From Manis javanica (taxonomy: Eukaryota; Chordata; Mammalia; Pholidota; Manidae), in the NCBI RefSeq assembly GCF_040802235.1, contig NC_133166.1, forward strand, positions 3,596,001-3,660,000: DNA of 64,000 nt, given 5' to 3'. Below, in pieces: positions 24,840 to 37,298 of the stretch (its first letter is position 1; each line of letters begins with the position of its first letter). The notes under the pieces are model-generated. The model made no database searches. It was not told the DNA's origin and saw only the letters and a program-made list of their open reading frames with translations. The position numbers and the translations under genes were made by a program.

Positions 24840-24985
24840 TTCTATATTTGCCAGAGATTATTTTAGCCCTTTGTATATGATATGTAATTTAATTTTCCTA
24901 ACTTTTATGTGACATAATTACTATGATTATTATACCCATTTTTCAGATGAGATAGGATCTGAGCTTCCAAAATCACTGGAAGCTG
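24840..24985 (+). repeat. MIR SINE remnant
   Basis: 'cccatttttcagatgagata' with preceding 'ttaattttcctaac' fits the MIR 3' half. Low detail because of divergence. Confidence 0.5.
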
Positions 24986-25501
24986 CAACAATGAAATAAT
25001 AAAGGAACCAAGAAATCATCAAAAAGATAAAAAACAACAGCAAAATGATAAACAGAATATATACATACAAATGTAGAAAACTTGCACTGTATGTGTAAAT
25101 AATTTGACAAAGATGTGCTCTTCATTATTAAATTATAGGAATTCAATTTTCAAAAGATTCAGTTTCCATTCTAGGTACTGAAAGTATGATTCTCAAGAAG
25201 TCTTCATTAAAGTATGAATGTTTTAGCAGCAAACTAAATGTGTGTATCTTAGGAGTCCAAAATCACATCCACTTAGACATTACGGATTGAAGAAAAGCTG
25301 AGAAGGCTTGACATTTTGAGAAATGCTCAGCCTTATTGCATCCTTGTTAATTGAAAAGGCACAAATGTAAATGAGTCAAAAGGAATCACCCATAATTGCC
25401 TACCCACTGGCTGTTCTCTCCATTCCAACAGTCCAGCCTACCAATTGACCTCTACAGGAGACTTCTCTTTGGGACTCTGAGTCCTGCTAAGAGAATATTT
25501 T

Positions 25502-26437
25502 CTAGGAAAACAATTTGGAGTTCACCAGTTCTTTAAGGGATCCTTTCACATCCTTGTTCCTCAGGCTGTATATCAGGGGGTTCAGCATGGGAATCACAAC
25601 AGTGTAGAATACAGTAGTGACTTTGTCAGTATCCATACTGTTGCCAGAACTGGGGTGGCAATACATAAAAAGAATTGTACCATGGAAGACAGCAATGGCT
25701 GTGAAGTGGGAGGCACAGGTGGAGAAGGCTTTGCGCCTTCCCTGGGCAGAGCGCATCCTCAGGATGGTGACGAGAATAAACAAGTAGGAGGTGAAGATAA
25801 TCACAATGGTAATGACCTCAGTGCAAGTGACCACAATGTATATCACCAGCTCATTCATAGTGACATCAGAGCAAGCAAGAGACAAGAGAGGGGGTAGATC
25901 ACAAAAGAAGTGGTTAATCACATTTGATCGATAGGAGGAGATCGGAAGAGCTAAGCACAAGTGAATCAGGGAACACACTGTCCCACACAGGTAACAACCA
26001 AACACCAGCCCTATACAGAGATATTGAGACATGGTAACCACATACAGCAGTGGGTTACAGATGGCCTCAAAACGGTCATAGGCCATCACAGCCAGCAGGA
26101 AGACCTCAGTTACCACACATGTGCAAAACAAGTAGAATTGCATAGTACATCCCAACACAGAAATGGTTTTGTCTTCATTTAACACACTAGTGAGCATCTT
26201 TGGTAGGATGACTGTAGAGTAACAGAAGTCCACAAAGGACAAGTGGCTGAGGAAAAAGTACATGGGGGTGTGAAGTCGAGAGCTGACCTGAATCAGTGCA
26301 ATCATGCCCAGGTTGCCCAAAACTGTGACTCCGTAGATGAGAAGAAACACCAGGAACAGGAGGACGCTCAGCTCAGGGGCGTCTGCTAATCCGAGGAGAA
26401 TGAATTCTGTCACACTGGTGCAGTTTCCCTGGCCCAT
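25502..26437 (-). CDS. olfactory receptor, OR5L-like, open reading frame intact
   Basis: Single-exon OR of 311 residues, close to the 10,887-11,837 protein over most of its length: NCTSVTEF at the N-terminus with a glycosylation site, GNLGM at 41-45, [10 protein letters not shown] at 55-64, C97, [10 protein letters not shown] and PMLNPLIY in TM6-TM7. One key position is odd. The TM3 motif reads [10 protein letters not shown], with glutamate at residue 124 where its two paralogues, and ORs generally, have valine or another hydrophobic residue. That charge at the cytoplasmic end of TM3 could hurt G-protein coupling. The flanks do not match those of the copy A/B loci, so this is an older duplicate. 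Frame integrity suggests it is still expressed or only recently damaged. Confidence 0.92.
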   Translation of the reverse strand: MGQGNCTSVTEFILLGLADAPELSVLLFLVFLLIYGVTVLGNLGMIALIQVSSRLHTPMYFFLSHLSFVDFCYSTVILPKMLTSVLNEDKTISVLGCTMQFYLFCTCVVTEVFLLAVMAYDRFEAICNPLLYVVTMSQYLCIGLVFGCYLCGTVCSLIHLCLALPISSYRSNVINHFFCDLPPLLSLACSDVTMNELVIYIVVTCTEVITIVIIFTSYLFILVTILRMRSAQGRRKAFSTCASHFTAIAVFHGTILFMYCHPSSGNSMDTDKVTTVFYTVVIPMLNPLIYSLRNKDVKGSLKELVNSKLFS

Positions 26438-26884
26438 AACCCCACTTTATTAGTAGTTATTTGCCATTATGTGATCCAAAATTCATTTTTGACTGTCTCC
26501 TAGAAAAGTTTTGTAAAGAAGCAGGATAGTTAGATTTTTCAGTGAAGAAACAAGACATTACTTTGTGAAATTTAGGAAGAGTTCAGACATTGTACATCCA
26601 GATGCATAGAGCTCTCGTTGCATCGTTAAATCACACTAAAGCGTTCAATATGTAGAAGCAAGTGTATATAATTTAAACTAGATCTATATAATTGAGAGCT
26701 TGGAATTGAATCATTAGCTTGACATCAAATATTATTTAATTAACTATATGGTTTTATGAAATCATATCTGTTTTTCCAGGTAGATTCTTTAATCAGTACT
26801 GGATATATTGGGATAACATAAAATTAATTTTTAAATACATACTACCATTCTCTGTTTCCACTGGAAGGGTGAGCAGTATGCCCA
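26438..26884. other. intergenic, upstream of OR5L-like gene
   Basis: AT-rich; contains no recognised promoter element, exon or repeat. Confidence 0.45.
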
Positions 26885-29800
26885 TTTAAGACTGTAACAA
26901 AAACAAAAACTAACAGCAAAAACTTACCAGTTGGCTTCACAGCTGAATTCTATGAAACATTTAAAGATGAGCCAGTACCCATCCTTCTTATACTATTTGA
27001 AAATGTAAAAGCATAGGAAATACTTCCAAAACTCACTGTATTAGGAAAATATTACTCATATCAAAACCAGACAAGGACAATTTGGGAAAAGGAAAATTAT
27101 AGACCAATATCCATGATGAATGTAGATGCAACTATTCTTAACAAAATAGCAGCTAACCTAATTTAAAAATATGTCAAAAGGATCATCAATCACAACCAAG
27201 TGGGATTTATTCCAGGGATACAAGGAATGTACAATATTAGTAAATCAATCAATGTGATATACCACATAAACAAAGAAAGGCTGAAAATCATAATCATGTC
27301 AATACATGTGAAAAAGCATTAGACCAAATTCAACATCCATTCATGATTAAAACTCCCAAATAAATGAGTACCAAAGGAACGTACCTCAACATGATGAAGG
27401 CCACAGATGACAAACCCACACCTAACCTCACACTCAAGAGGAAAAGCTGAAAACTTTTCTTCTAAGTTCAGGAACAAAACATGGATGTCCAGTCTCACCA
27501 CTTTTATTCAATATACCACCGATAATGCAAGCCATGGAAATCAGACAAGAAAAAAGACATCCAGATTGGTAAGGAAGAAGTAAAAATGTCACTATTTTCA
27601 GATTATATGTTTTTATCTATAGGAAACCTTAAAGACTCCAACAGAAAACAATAACTAATAAATGGATTAGGTTAAGTGACAGGATACAAAATTAATAAAC
27701 AGGAATTGACTGATTATCTTCTATGTTCTAACAACACCCCAGAAGAAAGAGAAATCAGGAAAACAATTCCATTTACACTGGCATCCAAAAGAACAACATA
27801 CCTAGAAATAAACCTAACCAAGGATGTGAAAGACCTATACTCTGAAAACTATAATTCACTCATGAGAGAAATTAAAGAAGACACTAATAAATGGAAATCT
27901 ATCCCATGTTCATGAACAGGAAGAATTAATTTTGCCAAAATGGCCATATTGCCCAAAACAATTGGCAGATTCAATGCAATCCCTATCAAAATACCAACAG
28001 CATTTTTCACTGAACGACAGCTGAACTAGACTACACAAGAACACAAACACTCAAAACAATCCTGAAGAACAAAGCTTCAGTATTATGCACCTGCCTTCCA
28101 GCTATACTACTAAGCTACAATAATCTGCACAGTATGGTAATGGCACAAGAACAGACCGATAGATAATGGAACTGAATAAAGAGCCCAGATATAAACCTAT
28201 GTATGTATGATCAGTTAACACAAGACTAAGGAGCCATAAATACACAGTGGAGAAAATACAGTATCTTCAATAACTGGTGTTGGGAAAACTGGACAGCTAC
28301 AGTCAAGAGAATGAAACTGGATTATCATCTAACTCAACACACAAACTAAACTCAAAAGTGATTAAAGAACTAAATAGAAGTGAGACCATTAATTTCTTAG
28401 AAGAAAACATAGTCAAAAATATTTGAATATAAGCATGAGCAATTTTTTTCCTGGACACATCTCCTCAGGTAATGGGAACAAAATGAATAAAGACAAGTGG
28501 AACTGCATCAAACTAAGAAGCTTCTGTACAGAAAGGACACCATCAGAAGAAAAAAGCCAAGTTACACTATGGGAAAATACATTCATAAAAGATTTATCCA
28601 ATAGAGGAGTAATACCCAAAATATATAAAGAACTCATGCAACTCAACACCAACATAACAAACAAACCAATTAGAAAATGGGCAGAATACCTGAACAGACT
28701 TTTTCCAAAGAAGAAATAGAGATCTCCAACAGGCACATGAAAGGATGCTTGCCATCACTAATCATCAGGGAAATGGAAATCAAAACCACTTCACACCAGT
28801 TAAAATGGTCACTATGCAAAAAAAAAGAAATAACAAGTGTTGCTGAGGATCAGGAAAAATGTAAGCCTCCTATACTGTTGGTGGAAATGCAAATTGGTTA
28901 AGCCACTGTGGAAAGCAACAAAGAGGTTCCTCAAAAACTAAAAATAGACATACCATACAACCCAGTAACTGCACTTTGGGAATTTACCCAAAGAAAAATT
29001 CTGATTGGAAAATATATACACACATTTATTCACACACATGAGTGCACACAGAGAGTAAATTTCCTAAATCCATTTAATCCTGTTGAAACCATTGACTAAA
29101 ACTTGAATGCACATTAGATGTCCTAATGCAACAGTTTTCTGGTGAATCACAAACATTGTGGGGCAGACCCAAGTTCCTTTCAACCCACCAGTCTGGGATT
29201 AGTAAAAGGAAGTGATTATTTGTTCTGGTTCCTGAGTTCTTTGCTATTGAGAATACTGTACCTTTATTATCAGTTAGCAGCTGGTGCCTTAAATTTAAAA
29301 ACTATGTTTATGAACCTTTTCTTTTAAATAGAAAGTGGAGACAGTCATGCTATTAAATGAGTTGCTGATATTTTTCTGCACAAATGTCTTATCTTGAAAC
29401 ACTGTTACACCTCCTTATAAATATGTACTTCATGAAAATAGTGTGCACATGAAAAATAGATGTATGAAACCCTGTTATACCACATTATTTACAGTAATCA
29501 AGATATGGAAGAAACCAAAACATCCATCAGTAGATGAATGGATAAAGAATATGTGGTACATATAAACAATAGACTATTATTCAGCCATTAAAAAGTCATT
29601 TGAAACAACATAGACGGACCTAGAGGGTATTATCCTCCATGAATAAACTTAGCAGAAATATACAAGTACCATATGATTTCACTTATATGTAGAACCTAAA
29701 AACAATACAAACAAAATGAACAAAAGAGCATACGACTCACAGACACTGAGAAGTGACTGGCGGTTACTACGGGGGAGGGGTTGGGGTGGCTAGGTGCGGA

Positions 29801-30055
29801 GTGTAAGAGGCATAAAAGGGACCAAAAATATCAATCATAGTATAAGATGCTCCTGGGGATGGAAGTGCAGCATGGAGAAAATAGCCAGTGATTCTGTAAC
29901 ATCTTACTATGTGGACAGATAGCAAGTGCACTAGTTGGGGTGAGTATATAATAATGTGGGCAACTGTTGAACCACTGTGTTGTGTACTTGAAATCAGTGT
30001 AATATTGTATGTCAACTATACTTAAATATAAATTAATAAAAATTCATCACCAAAA
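26885..30055 (+). mobile_element. 5'-truncated old L1 with decayed ORF2
   Basis: Starts in the reverse transcriptase region ('accagttggcttcacagctg') and runs through the RT core, the C-terminal region and an L1MA-like 3'UTR ending 'tatacttaaatataaatta'. The reading frame is broken many times; the longest open pieces are about 80-100 codons (27,676-27,915; 28,423-28,719). About 400 bases of non-L1 sequence interrupt it at 29,050-29,445. Not active. Confidence 0.88.
29050..29445. mobile_element. unidentified insertion inside the old L1
   Basis: L1 text stops after 'cacacacatgagtgcacac' and resumes at about 29,446 with 'tgcacatgaaaaatagatg'. The approximately 400 bases between do not resemble L1. 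The near-repeat of 'gtgcacac' and 'gtgcacat' at the edges may be a short target-site duplication. It could be a solo LTR or a DNA transposon; I do not recognise it. Confidence 0.5.
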
Positions 30056-30329
30056 ATAAGACAGTGTTAACTCAAAACTGTTCATTTTTAGCAATATGTT
30101 TCAGAAGGATAAAGCAGCTTTTATACACTATTAGATTTTTCTATAAAATTACCATAATGATTTTGTTAATCGTGATTCAATATTGACCATTGTTTCGAGA
30201 ATTGGTACACAGGTTCACACTTCCTGTAACTATGATCTGAAGCCTTATAATAACCTGTTTTCAAGTGAATTTACTGCCTCGAAATATTTGAAGAGCCAAT
30301 TAAAGATGTGCATGTGAAATTATCACTAA

Positions 30330-30540
30330 AAATGCCAGCAGCCCATTGAAGCATTATTTATGATACTAAAACATACAAAATAAAGTGTCTAACAAGACAG
30401 ATATGGTCTAAACTATGGTACATATATGTTATGGAAAACTATGCACTATTAAAATATTTTTGAAAAACCTTTAATGATCTCAAAATGCCTATGATAAAAG
30501 AGTAAGTCAAAAAATAGTAAGCCAGATGGCACACGTATAT
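30330..30540 (+). mobile_element. possible ancient L1 ORF2-end fragment
   Basis: 'taaactatggtacatatatg' with 'aactatgcactattaaaata' resembles the 3' part of ancient L1 ORF2. Short and diverged. Confidence 0.45.
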
Positions 30541-30543
30541 ATT

Positions 30544-30878
30544 ACAGTTGACACTGTAACAAATCCATGTTTGAACTGTGTGGGTCCACTTACAGGAGGA
30601 TTTTTTTAAATCAATATGGTGCATAACTGCAAATGTATTTTCTCTCCCTTATGACTTGTTTATCGTTTCCTTTTTCTAGTTTAATTTTTTTAAGAAGACA
30701 GTATAAAATGAATTTAATATACAATGTATGTGTTGATAGACTGCTTTTCTTATAGATAAGGCTTTTGCACAACAGGAGGCTAATAGATAAATTTGGGAGG
30801 AGTCAAAGTTTGTAAGCAGGTTTTCACTTGCACAGGGATGGTGCCCCCAACTCCAGATTTCTTCAAGAACACACTATA
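30544..30878 (+). mobile_element. Tigger-like DNA transposon
   Basis: Begins 'acagttgacactgtaacaaa' and continues 'gaactgtgtgggtccactta', the known 5' end of a mammalian Tigger-type element. It ends in a decayed complement near 30,860-30,878. A second copy is at 58,368-58,765. Non-coding. Confidence 0.75.
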
Positions 30879-31439
30879 CATATGTGTGTGCAAAATTTAA
30901 ATTGTATATTTAACCTCACAACATCCATGAAATAGAAATATTTAATTCCTGTTAGTTAAAAAAAAATCAATGTAGGCATTTACTTTAATTCTCACAAAAC
31001 ACAAGTGTTCTGGAGCAAGTGGAGAAGAAGGTATTGTTTTTTTAATGTGAGACAGATACAGTCAGGGCCTTTGATTTATAGGAAATGCCAACAACAAGAA
31101 CACCCTAATTTTCCTCCCCTCCTGACCCTTGGTGTATCTAGCCATGATGTACAGTGACCAGTTGATTGATTGTTCCTGGAGGAAGGAGAATCCAGCCTAA
31201 ACCCAAACCAGCCAGGCACTTTCCTAAACTTAAAGTGATTTCAAAGAGGTAAAGCACATGTGCATTAAGGAATCCCATTTTGTAAACAAATGGTTCTTCT
31301 GAAAACGTAGTTTTCATTCTTCAAAGGTGGATAAGAGTGAGTTGTATGTTCCTGACTTCAAAGTAGTGCATAATTTTGAAAACCTTCTCCTTTTTACAAG
31401 TTTAAAGATGAAAAATCAGGCTGTTGATTTCTTAAAGAA

Positions 31440-31672
31440 CAGAAGTTCTTGACCAGGAGTGATTTGGATTCCCATGGGGCATCTGACAATGTCTGCAGAC
31501 ATTTTTGGTCGTGAGCAGGGAGAGGAACCGCTGACATCAGCTGGGCAGAGCCCAGGGGCGCTGATAAACACTCCACCAGGCACATGGCAGCCCCCTCCCC
31601 ACACACCCCAGCCACACGTGCAAACACCAGAGGATGATCTGGTCTAGAATGTTAGCAGTCCTGAGGTGGGAA
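31440..31672 (+). mobile_element. MER20-like hAT DNA transposon
   Basis: 'gacaatgtctgcagacattt' then 'ctgacatcagctgggcagag' and 'gatctggtctagaatgttag' follow the MER20 consensus order from near one end to the other. The open frames on both strands here come from this repeat and are not genes. Confidence 0.75.
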
Positions 31673-33284
31673 AACCTGCTGTGGAGACACACTTCACAGT
31701 GTTCAGCACAAGCCCAAGTAGTCCCTGTCCTTTCTGCTTAAGAGTGGGTCACATGTGAGTGTCCCTCCGTGAACAGACCTGAGGGCTCCTCACTGCCTCT
31801 CTCTGCATCAGATGACGGTCAGGGACCCTCCATGTGCGGATGTTCCTGAAGAGCTTGGATAGAACAAGGCAGGACGGGTCTCCCTGCCTGTCCCCCCAAT
31901 TCCAGCCAAGAGCATTTCCCCCTCCGCCTACAGTACCAGGAGGTAAGACCATCACTGAGAAGACAAGGAGCTGGGCTTGAGGGACAGGCAGGGGGCCTTT
32001 GCTGCCCTGCTGCCGCTCTGGGGAGCCCCAGGTGAGGGCCTGGCACAGCTGGGGTGCGGGCCCCAGACACCACGGCCACCGGGGGTCTGTATGCCTTAAG
32101 GTTGTGTAAAGACCTGCGCAGGGTTTGGATTCCCATCATCTTCATGTAAAGCCTCCTTCACCGAGTGCCGTAGGTGGGGCTGGGGGAGGGCGGGGGGAGA
32201 GGGAGGGGAGGGCAGTCAGCATTCCTCCCGATTTCTTCCCACTCTCTTCCCTCTGACATTAACACCTGCCACAATGTCCTCGGCTCAGCGGATTAAATTG
32301 CTTCCATTTCCCATTTCCCACTGAGATTGTTTCTCTATACACAGAGAGAAAGTGCTTTCATAAACACTCAAAATAGGTGCAATACTACTGCCCTCCTTTA
32401 CAATTCCTCTTCTCTTACTCATGCCTATAATAAATTACCCTCATGATCAAGAAAAGTAAAGCTTCCAACCCCAGAAAATATCATTTATGTCCATTTCCCC
32501 AAAACCAGAGTGCAGTCCAACTAACCTGTGGGATAGACATTGCTTCCCCGGTCTCTGAAGACGCTGTGATGGAAAATATTAGAGGCTTTCTGTTTTATGT
32601 GCATGTATCCCTGGGGTCCATGCTTCTTAAGCTTCCCAAAACAATCAGTCACCTCGGTAGGACACATTACCTTGGGACTCAATTAGTGACTTCTATGGTA
32701 TATTTGAATGTATCAGTACTAAGGCTCAATTAAGTGGTAAATGTGCGGTCGTGTGTAAAGCAAGAGCCAGCACTTTCTAACATCTGTGGACGGTCTCTCT
32801 CCTGCAGAAACAAGCTGTAAACTGGCACGCAGTGCGGCTCTCAACCCTGGGCTGGTTCACCGATCACTCCTCCTGCTGGACCTCCGTCCCCACCCTGGGA
32901 ACGCGGGCCTCACCCTAGATGGTCTCTAGGGTCCTTCACGGTTACCTCCGTCTGCCTGTTTACGTGTATAATTCCGCTTCTGTGTAAATATCTGAACTGT
33001 TGGAAATAATTAAAACCAGCAGTTACACCAAATAGTGGCTTAAACATCCTCCAAAAGACCTGCATTGTGTGTCCAGCCTGATGGGACCTGAACAGTGGTG
33101 ACAGCGACAGCTGGAGAGGGTGGGCCCCGGAGGACCGAGGACTTGTACGCACAGCACTTCGCCTGGCCACCCGTCTGTATTCAGACTTTCACTGACTCGT
33201 TACATAGAAGGGTATACACTTTATAAGTGTTCAGGTGAATAAAAATTAATCCTCAGTACAGGACCATCACTCATCTAAAGAATG
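31673..33284. other. GC-richer intergenic block
   Basis: GC content is visibly higher from 31,740 to 32,220 and again near 32,820-33,170. A G-run cluster lies at 32,171-32,215. The open frames 31,749-32,145 (minus) and 32,910-33,170 (minus) show no domain. No gene is supported. Confidence 0.45.
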
Positions 33285-33690
33285 GCCAAAATGGAGATGA
33301 TTCACAGTATTCATATCAAGTATAACAACAAAGCAAACCTGAAGGAACAAAATGGCAGCAGACTCACAGACTCCAAGAAGGGACTAGGGGTTACCAAAGG
33401 GAAGGGGTGTGGAAGGGCAGGTGGGGAGGGAGGGAGAAGGGGATTGAGAGGTATTATGTTTAGTATACATGGTGTAGGGGTTCACGCAGAAATCAGTGTT
33501 GCACAGAGAAGGCAAACAGTGAATCTGTGGCATCTTACTACACAGATGGACAAGGACTGCATTGGGGTATGGTTGGGGACTTGATAATATGAGTAAATGT
33601 AGTAACCACATTGTTTTTTCATGTGAATCCTTCATGAGAGTGTATATCAATAATGCCTTAATCAAAAACTAATAAATAAATAGGACCAAT
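33285..33690 (+). mobile_element. L1 3'UTR fragment
   Basis: The phrases 'ctgaaggaacaaaatggcag', 'ggactaggggttaccaaagg' and a G/A-rich tract match the 3'UTR of the composite L1s (43,620-43,945) but are more diverged. Ends near 'aatgccttaatcaaaaacta'. A severely 5'-truncated relative, lying at the left edge of duplication copy B. Confidence 0.85.
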
Positions 33691-33879
33691 GCAGACACAT
33701 GTTGTCATCATAAGCACAATATAACTACATTCCTTTTGTCATAATTTATTCATTTGTCTCAAGAAATAATGACTGGCTTTCTTGGTCAAGGATGCTGGGG
33801 TACTTCTATATGATCCCTGCCATCAAAGATTTATTTTCAAGAAACATTAAGAAGAGTACATTTCATGGGCCAGGTCCTT

Positions 33880-34075
33880 GCAGTTTTATTATTATCCTTA
33901 AGTCCAGCGGTAACTCTGAGGTTGACAGTTTATCCCCAGTTTATATTTCAGAGACCTGAGGTTAAACAAGATTAAGCACCTTCCTCAAATTCACATATTA
34001 GGGTGGGTCTGAACCTGGACCCAGGTATTTAATCTCAAGTCAAGAGTTCTTCTTACATCACTAAAGCAACAAGCA
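33880..34075 (-). repeat. MIR SINE remnant (paralogue of 9,400-9,585)
   Basis: Shares 'ccccagtttatatttcagag' and 'gaacctggacccaggtattt' with copy A. The strand call is tentative. Confidence 0.6.
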
Positions 34076-34317
34076 CCTAAATACATGCATTTAAATAAGT
34101 AAGTCCAATAAACTTATAGACAATAACAAATATGAAATGAAATCTTAAGAAAGTGAGAATTCACATGGTAGGAACATAGGAAACATAAATTTGATGTGAC
34201 TGTTAAAAGGTGGATGTACTAAGCTTTAAAATGGGCCTTAATATATATCAGGCTCTAATCCTTGAAATCTGTAAATGCCACCTTATTTTAAAAAAGGTCA
34301 TGAGAAGGTGTGATTAA

Positions 34318-35045
34318 AGACTTTGAGATGAGGAAATTATTCTGGGTTATCAGGAGGGCTTTATTATGAGAGAGGAGGCTATTTTACATATACACGTGTC
34401 CCCCACACAAGAAGATGTAGGAAAGATGAGACATGTTTAAGGCACTAGTCTTGAAGACCAAAGTCATATGACCACAATCAAGGAATCTCTGCAGTGACTA
34501 GAAATGGGAAGAAATGAGAAAGGATTGATTGACCTCTAGAAACAGCTGAGGAAGTGTGGTCCTGCTGACACCTTAAATGTGGCCAAGTGATACCGATCTC
34601 AAACTCTGAAGTCTACTATGTAAGACAGTGTTTTACGACACCAATTTATAGTACTTTTCTACAGAAAACATTGGGAAATAACAATAAATTTAGAGTCGAA
34701 TAGATTTAGAAAACAGAGTGAATGCTTAAAAAAACATCAGGCAGAGGAAAAAAAAAGTTAAAAAGACATAAAAACTGAAGAAGTTATGACATCACATACA
34801 TTATCTACTTTTCTAACCAAGAATTAAGGAGAATAGAAAACAAAAGGTAAAAGTGAAAAAAACAGTAGCAATACAGCAGATAATTTAATAATCAGCTATA
34901 ATATACAACGTATAATGCTAAGAGCTAAAGATCTGTCATTCAGTTGTCATGGAAATTTTATTAGAAAATTAGAGTATTATTATCTCCAATTTGCAGAAGA
35001 GGTTTAAAAGTCCTAAAATCATAACCTCAATAGAAAATGTAATAA
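34318..35045. other. copy B sequence replaced in copy A
   Basis: About 730 bases of non-coding AT-rich DNA with no counterpart in copy A, where the truncated retrocopy and its 55-base repeats lie instead. A weak MIR-like piece may lie at 34,915-35,020. No gene. Confidence 0.6.
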
Positions 35046-35498
35046 AAAAGAAAACCAAAACGAATAAGAAATAATACACAGATTTAAACATGCAGGAAAT
35101 TCACTTCAAATATTCAGGAAAAACATAGAATACAAACAAATATATAGTTACTCCATGTAAAGAGGAGGAAGTCAATTTAATACAAGTGGCTGCATGCTGA
35201 GAGAATGATAAAAAGACATGACTTTTTATGTGCACTTTGTTAGAAATAAGTTGATGGATCGACACTGAGAATCAAGAGTAACAGTTCCAGTCACAAAACT
35301 AATTCAAAGCAACTAAAGGTTGGAGAAGAGCAGCAAAGGAAACAGATGCATTTGAAGTGTCAGTGACAGGGGTAACATATGACTTAATAAGATAGGCAAG
35401 GGGAAAATCACAAAGCCTGCACAGTCCTCGAGCTCATAAAATCTATCCTCAATGAAATTTTCATTCCCATCCACTCAAAACAAACCTCTCAAGTCTAG

Positions 35499-36434
35499 TT
35501 AAGAAAGTAGTTTTTCAAAAGGTGATTTTGATCTCAACACTTTCTTGAGGGCTTCTTTCACATCCTTGTTCCTCAGGCTGTAGATCAGGGGGTTCAGCAT
35601 GGGAATCACGATCATGTAGAATACAGTGGTCACTTTGTCAGTGTCCATACTGTTGCCAGAACTGGGCCGGCAATACATGAAAAGGATTGTTCCATGGAAG
35701 ACAGCAATGGCTGTGAAGTGGGAGGCACAGGTGGAGAAGGCTTTGAGCCTTCCCTGGGCAGAGTGCATCCTCAGGATGGTGATGAGAATAAACAAGTGGG
35801 ACGTGAGGATGATCACGATGGTGGTGATCTCATTGCAAGTGACCACAATGTATAGCAGCAGCTCATTCATAGTGACATCAGAACAAGCAAGAGACAAGAG
35901 GGGAAGTGGATCGCAAAAGAGGTGGTTAATCACATTTGATTGATAGGATGGGATCTGGAGGCCGAAGCACAAGTGAATCAGAGAACACACCAACGCACAC
36001 AGGTAAACAACCAAACACCAGCACCACACAGAGATGCTGAACATGGTGCCATGTACAGCAGTGGGTTACAGATGGCCACAAAGCGGTCATAGGCCATCAA
36101 AGTCAGCAGGAAGACCTCAGTGATGGCATAGGAACCAAATAAGTAGAACTGCACCATGCATCCCAGAAAGGAGATGGTTTTGTCCTCACTGAAGACATTG
36201 GACAACATCTTTGGCACAATGATTGTGGAGTAGCAAAAATCCACAAAGGACAAGTGGCTGAGGAAAAAGTACATGGGAGTGTGAAGTTCAGAGCTGACCT
36301 GAATCAGTGCAATCATGCCCAGGTTGCCCAAAACCTTGACTCCGTAGCACGAAAAGAAAGGCTCTCATCTCAGGGGCATCAGTTAGTCTGAGAAAAAGGA
36401 ACTCTGCCACAGAAGAGCAGTTCTCCATGCCCAT
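35499..36434 (-). pseudogene. OR5L-like olfactory receptor pseudogene
   Basis: Paralogue of the intact 10,887-11,837 gene with the same flanks. The ATG is at 36,434-36,432 and the N-terminal motif follows, but about 14 bases are deleted in TM1 (near 36,345-36,360), shifting the frame. A second lesion, two single-base losses near 36,035-36,045 just after the MAYDRF-CNPLLYM segment, shifts it again. Intact stretches are 36,331-35,978 (TM1 to TM4 start) and 36,044-35,499 (TM4 to stop, with [10 protein letters not shown] and PMLNPLIY). The remaining sequence is otherwise OR-like, so inactivation is fairly recent. Confidence 0.92.
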
Positions 36435-37280
36435 CCCTGCTGCATGTCAGGCTCCAGAAAAAAAATAATAAGTTTCATACTTCTTCTTAAAACAGAAAAA
36501 TGGAGATAAAAACAGATGAATATGGACTTCAGAAAATATAATATTGCCGTCACTGTATTTATGAGATATAACAATAGTCAAAAATGAGATAGAACACCAT
36601 TGTCAAATAAATGTCTCAGTGTATCCTACAGATCAAAACTGATTTAAGTATCAGCAGAAACCTTTAATGACCCCAAAGTACTATCTTTCATAACTCACTG
36701 AGATGATCAACTAAGTTTTGTGGTTCCATGGTTTTTTTTAATGGGTTCAAAAATATACTTCACAGAAAACAGAAATTAACTTCTCTTGTCTGAAAAAAAA
36801 TTAATAACATCTGTATACCAGTGTACGACTATGGTGATTCTACAAAATAAATACCCTTTCACTTCAGTTGAGTCAATCAGGAACAAAAATTTAAAGTGAA
36901 GTTCTCTGCAACTCTTGGAGAGTGTGACAGAACTTTTTGAAGTTTGTGATTCATGTAAACCCTTTAATTTTGGAAGTATGACAAATGGGAAATAAAATAT
37001 AACCTGAAAATGATTATTCTGCATATCAAATGAAGAGTTACAATAATAATGATCTACACTAATAAAGGCTCAGAAAATAAAAGTGTACAAATTTTTCTGG
37101 AAAGCAATTAGCAGCATATATCCAAATTCTTCACCCTGACAATAATGAAAACTATATGACATTCCTTGTGATCAGCTGTTTTAAGAAATATTTACTTACA
37201 TTGATAAAATTCTGAAAACTATGTCCACAGTTCCATTGCAGCATTGTTTATAATATTAACAACAGGACAACATATTTGTC
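36435..37280. other. 5' flank of the OR5L pseudogene
   Basis: Non-coding; collinear with 11,838-12,723. No element recognised. Confidence 0.55.
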
Positions 37281-37298
37281 AAAAATAGAGCAATTGTT
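37281..37298 (+). repeat. target-site duplication, 5' copy, composite L1 no. 1
   Basis: 'aaaaatagagcaattgtt' is repeated after the terminal poly(A) at 45,776-45,793 and is present once at 12,724-12,741 in copy A. This defines the insertion edges exactly. Confidence 0.95.

Noticed and set aside
31394-32145. Several overlapping open frames on both strands
   Set aside because: They fall in a MER20-like repeat and a GC-rich block where stops are rare by chance. No start context, domain or splice structure.
35499-36434. OR5L locus in copy B as an intact gene split by introns
   Set aside because: OR coding regions are intronless, and the breaks are small deletions of 14 and 2 bases against the intact paralogue, with no splice signals.
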